A stretch of 7,272 nucleotides of DNA. Origin: Treponema sp. UBA4326. GTDB lineage: Bacteria; Spirochaetota; Spirochaetia; Treponematales; Treponemataceae. The stretch lies in NCBI GenBank assembly GCA_002393835.1, contig DGTW01000024.1:1-7272 (forward strand), read 5' to 3'. The notes beneath the pieces were generated by a model. That model was given only the letters and a program-made list of their open reading frames with translations, was not told the origin of the DNA and ran no database searches. Position 1 is the stretch's first letter, and each line of letters begins with the position of its first letter. Shown in pieces: positions 6,336 through 7,272 of the stretch. The position numbers and the translations under genes were made by a program.

Positions 6336-6435
6336 GGGGCTGCCGTGCTTCGCACGGCCGGGCCTTCCGCCCTTCGCTCACCGCTCATTGCCGGTCGCAA
6401 GCGTCCGGCAACTTCGGGGCTCCACGCCCTAGCCC
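6336..6435 (-). repeat. Hairpin-rich intergenic element, copy B
   Basis: This element of about 100 bp fills most of the gap between two convergent genes and ends exactly at the uridine phosphorylase stop codon. Read on the minus strand it aligns with copy A (1354-1440). Stem-loops: GGGCT/AGCCC (6417-6421 with 6431-6435 on the plus strand), a 7-bp stem TTGCCGG/CCGGCAA (6388-6394 with 6405-6411) extended by CGC/GCG after a T-T mismatch, and a perfect 7-bp stem GCCGTGC/GCACGGC with a TTC loop on the plus strand, GAA on the minus (6342-6358). A shorter GGGC/GCCC pair is at 6360-6363 and 6369-6372. No T-tract follows any stem, so it is not a standard intrinsic terminator, though it may protect both transcript ends. 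Confidence 0.75.
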
Positions 6436-7224
6436 TTAAATCTTACCGGCTTTTTTATCACTAAGGATTAAGTTTCGCAAGGCTTCAACAGCGACGCTAA
6501 TGGCAGCTTCAGTGTCGTGAGCCTGCTTATTGGGCAAGCCTTTCTTTGCCCTCTCCTGGTTTGCAACAACAAGAAAGCATGAGCCAACCCTGACACGCAT
6601 GAAAAGCCCGGCAATAAACAAGGCCGCGCTCTCCATCTCGCTTGCAAGGCAGCCCATTCGGAGCCAGGCCTGCCACTTATTCTCAAGCTCGTAGCTCACC
6701 GGCATAATCTCAGGCTCGTGCTGGCCGAAGAAAGAGTCCTTGCACTGAACAACGCCGACATGATGGGGCACATTCAGTTTTTTGGCGGCGGCGGCAAGAG
6801 CGTTCACGCAGTCGATGTTTGCGACGGCAGGATACTCAATCGGAGCGAATTCCCGGCTTGTGCCTTCCATGCGTACGGCTCCTGTCGCAATAACGATGTC
6901 GCCTCCCATTACATCTTCCTGCATTCCGCCGCAAGTTCCAACCCGGATGAAAGTGTGGGCACCGCATTTAACAAGCTCGTCAATGGCTATCGAGGCAGAA
7001 GGACCACCTATTCCTGTTGATGTGACGGAAACCGGAACTCCCTCAAGAGTACCCGTGTAAGTTGTGTATTCCCGGACATCAGCAACAAGCCTTGCGTTTT
7101 CAAAATGCCCGGCAATCTTTGCGCACCTTTTCGGGTCGCCCGGCATAATAACATATTTTCCGATATCATTTGGTCCGACTCCAGTATGATACTGCTTTCC
7201 AGAGCCTTCAGTGTAATCAACCAT
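6436..7224 (-). CDS. udp: Uridine phosphorylase (pyrimidine nucleoside salvage)
   Basis: The 262-residue cytosolic enzyme belongs to the NP-I nucleoside phosphorylase family and should convert uridine and phosphate to uracil and ribose-1-phosphate. Numbering from the chosen start, family residues line up with E. coli Udp: H13 near the N-terminus, the phosphate loop MPGDPKR (27-33) with D30 and R33, R51 in [15 protein letters not shown] (69-76), R94 and T97 in IRVGTCG, and the ribose-binding EMES (196-199). Q168 of FFGQ matches the uracil-binding Gln, but E. coli Arg168 is not conserved; [14 protein letters not shown] is, from memory, typical of the clostridial/Bacteroides-type branch. An upstream ATG at 7234-7236 would add four residues, but its own GGAGG is the ribosome site for the ATG at 7222-7224, so the shorter start is preferred. 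Convergent with the phosphodiesterase gene. Confidence 0.9.
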   Translation of the reverse strand: MVDYTEGSGKQYHTGVGPNDIGKYVIMPGDPKRCAKIAGHFENARLVADVREYTTYTGTLEGVPVSVTSTGIGGPSASIAIDELVKCGAHTFIRVGTCGGMQEDVMGGDIVIATGAVRMEGTSREFAPIEYPAVANIDCVNALAAAAKKLNVPHHVGVVQCKDSFFGQHEPEIMPVSYELENKWQAWLRMGCLASEMESAALFIAGLFMRVRVGSCFLVVANQERAKKGLPNKQAHDTEAAISVAVEALRNLILSDKKAGKI

Positions 7225-7229
7225 AATTT

Positions 7230-7234
7230 CCTCC
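7230..7234 (-). promoter_or_regulatory. Ribosome binding site GGAGG that decides the udp start
   Basis: The minus strand reads ATGGAGGAAATTATG. GGAGG lies 5 nt before the second ATG, and its first G is the last base of the first ATG. The first ATG has only a weak GAGA-like site upstream, so translation most likely begins at the second. The remaining 36 bases to the window end hold no promoter I can call with confidence. Confidence 0.75.
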
Positions 7235-7272
7235 ATAATTTTAATTTCTCACAGATAGGGAGCGTTAAAAAA

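Noticed and set aside
6342..6358. Perfect 7-bp GC-rich hairpin as an intrinsic terminator
   Set aside because: No run of T follows on either strand. It is better explained as one stem of the repeat element.
7222..7236. Longer udp start at the upstream ATG
   Set aside because: The GGAGG inside the extension is correctly placed to serve the second ATG, and the first ATG lacks a good ribosome site.

Overview
The window looks like a piece of chromosome from a host-associated spirochaete, most likely a gut or rumen Treponema. This rests on the short omega subunit, a long RecJ with an extra internal domain, a tiny arginine/lysine-rich ribosome-type protein beside rpoZ, and a degenerate-GGDEF/EAL protein with C-terminal PAS-like domains. 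The assignment is family-level recognition by eye, not a database match. Base composition looks moderate and similar across the genes, and there are no tRNA, rRNA, transposase, phage or CRISPR features.

Layout. Positions 1-3616 are a minus-strand block, read from right to left: recJ (DNA repair exonuclease), a metallo-beta-lactamase-fold hydrolase, rpoZ (RNA polymerase omega), and the first codons of a very small basic protein cut by the window edge. rpoZ has a near-consensus sigma70 promoter of its own, and a second promoter candidate precedes the small gene. Between recJ (minus) and the next gene (plus) lies a 186-bp divergent promoter region. Positions 3803-6313 on the plus strand hold one 836-residue cyclic-di-GMP phosphodiesterase whose predicted transcription start falls on or beside its ATG, so its mRNA may be leaderless. 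Positions 6436-7224 on the minus strand encode a uridine phosphorylase, convergent with the phosphodiesterase gene.

The most interesting structure is outside the genes. The 142-bp gap between recJ and the hydrolase gene and the 122-bp convergent gap after the phosphodiesterase gene hold two diverged copies, in opposite orientation, of one hairpin-rich element of about 90-100 bp. The copies share short sequence blocks and at least three stem-loops. The stems differ in sequence yet stay paired (for example GTGCT/AGCAC in one and GGGCT/AGCCC in the other), which points to selection or a copying process acting on structure. Several loops are the GAA triloop of the very stable GCGAAGC mini-hairpin. 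This appears to be a dispersed REP-like or MITE-like family of the host genome and is the best candidate for something undescribed here.

Functionally the genes are mostly housekeeping (repair, transcription, translation, pyrimidine salvage) plus one second-messenger enzyme. I see no evidence that they form a single dedicated pathway, and no defence or mobile system.
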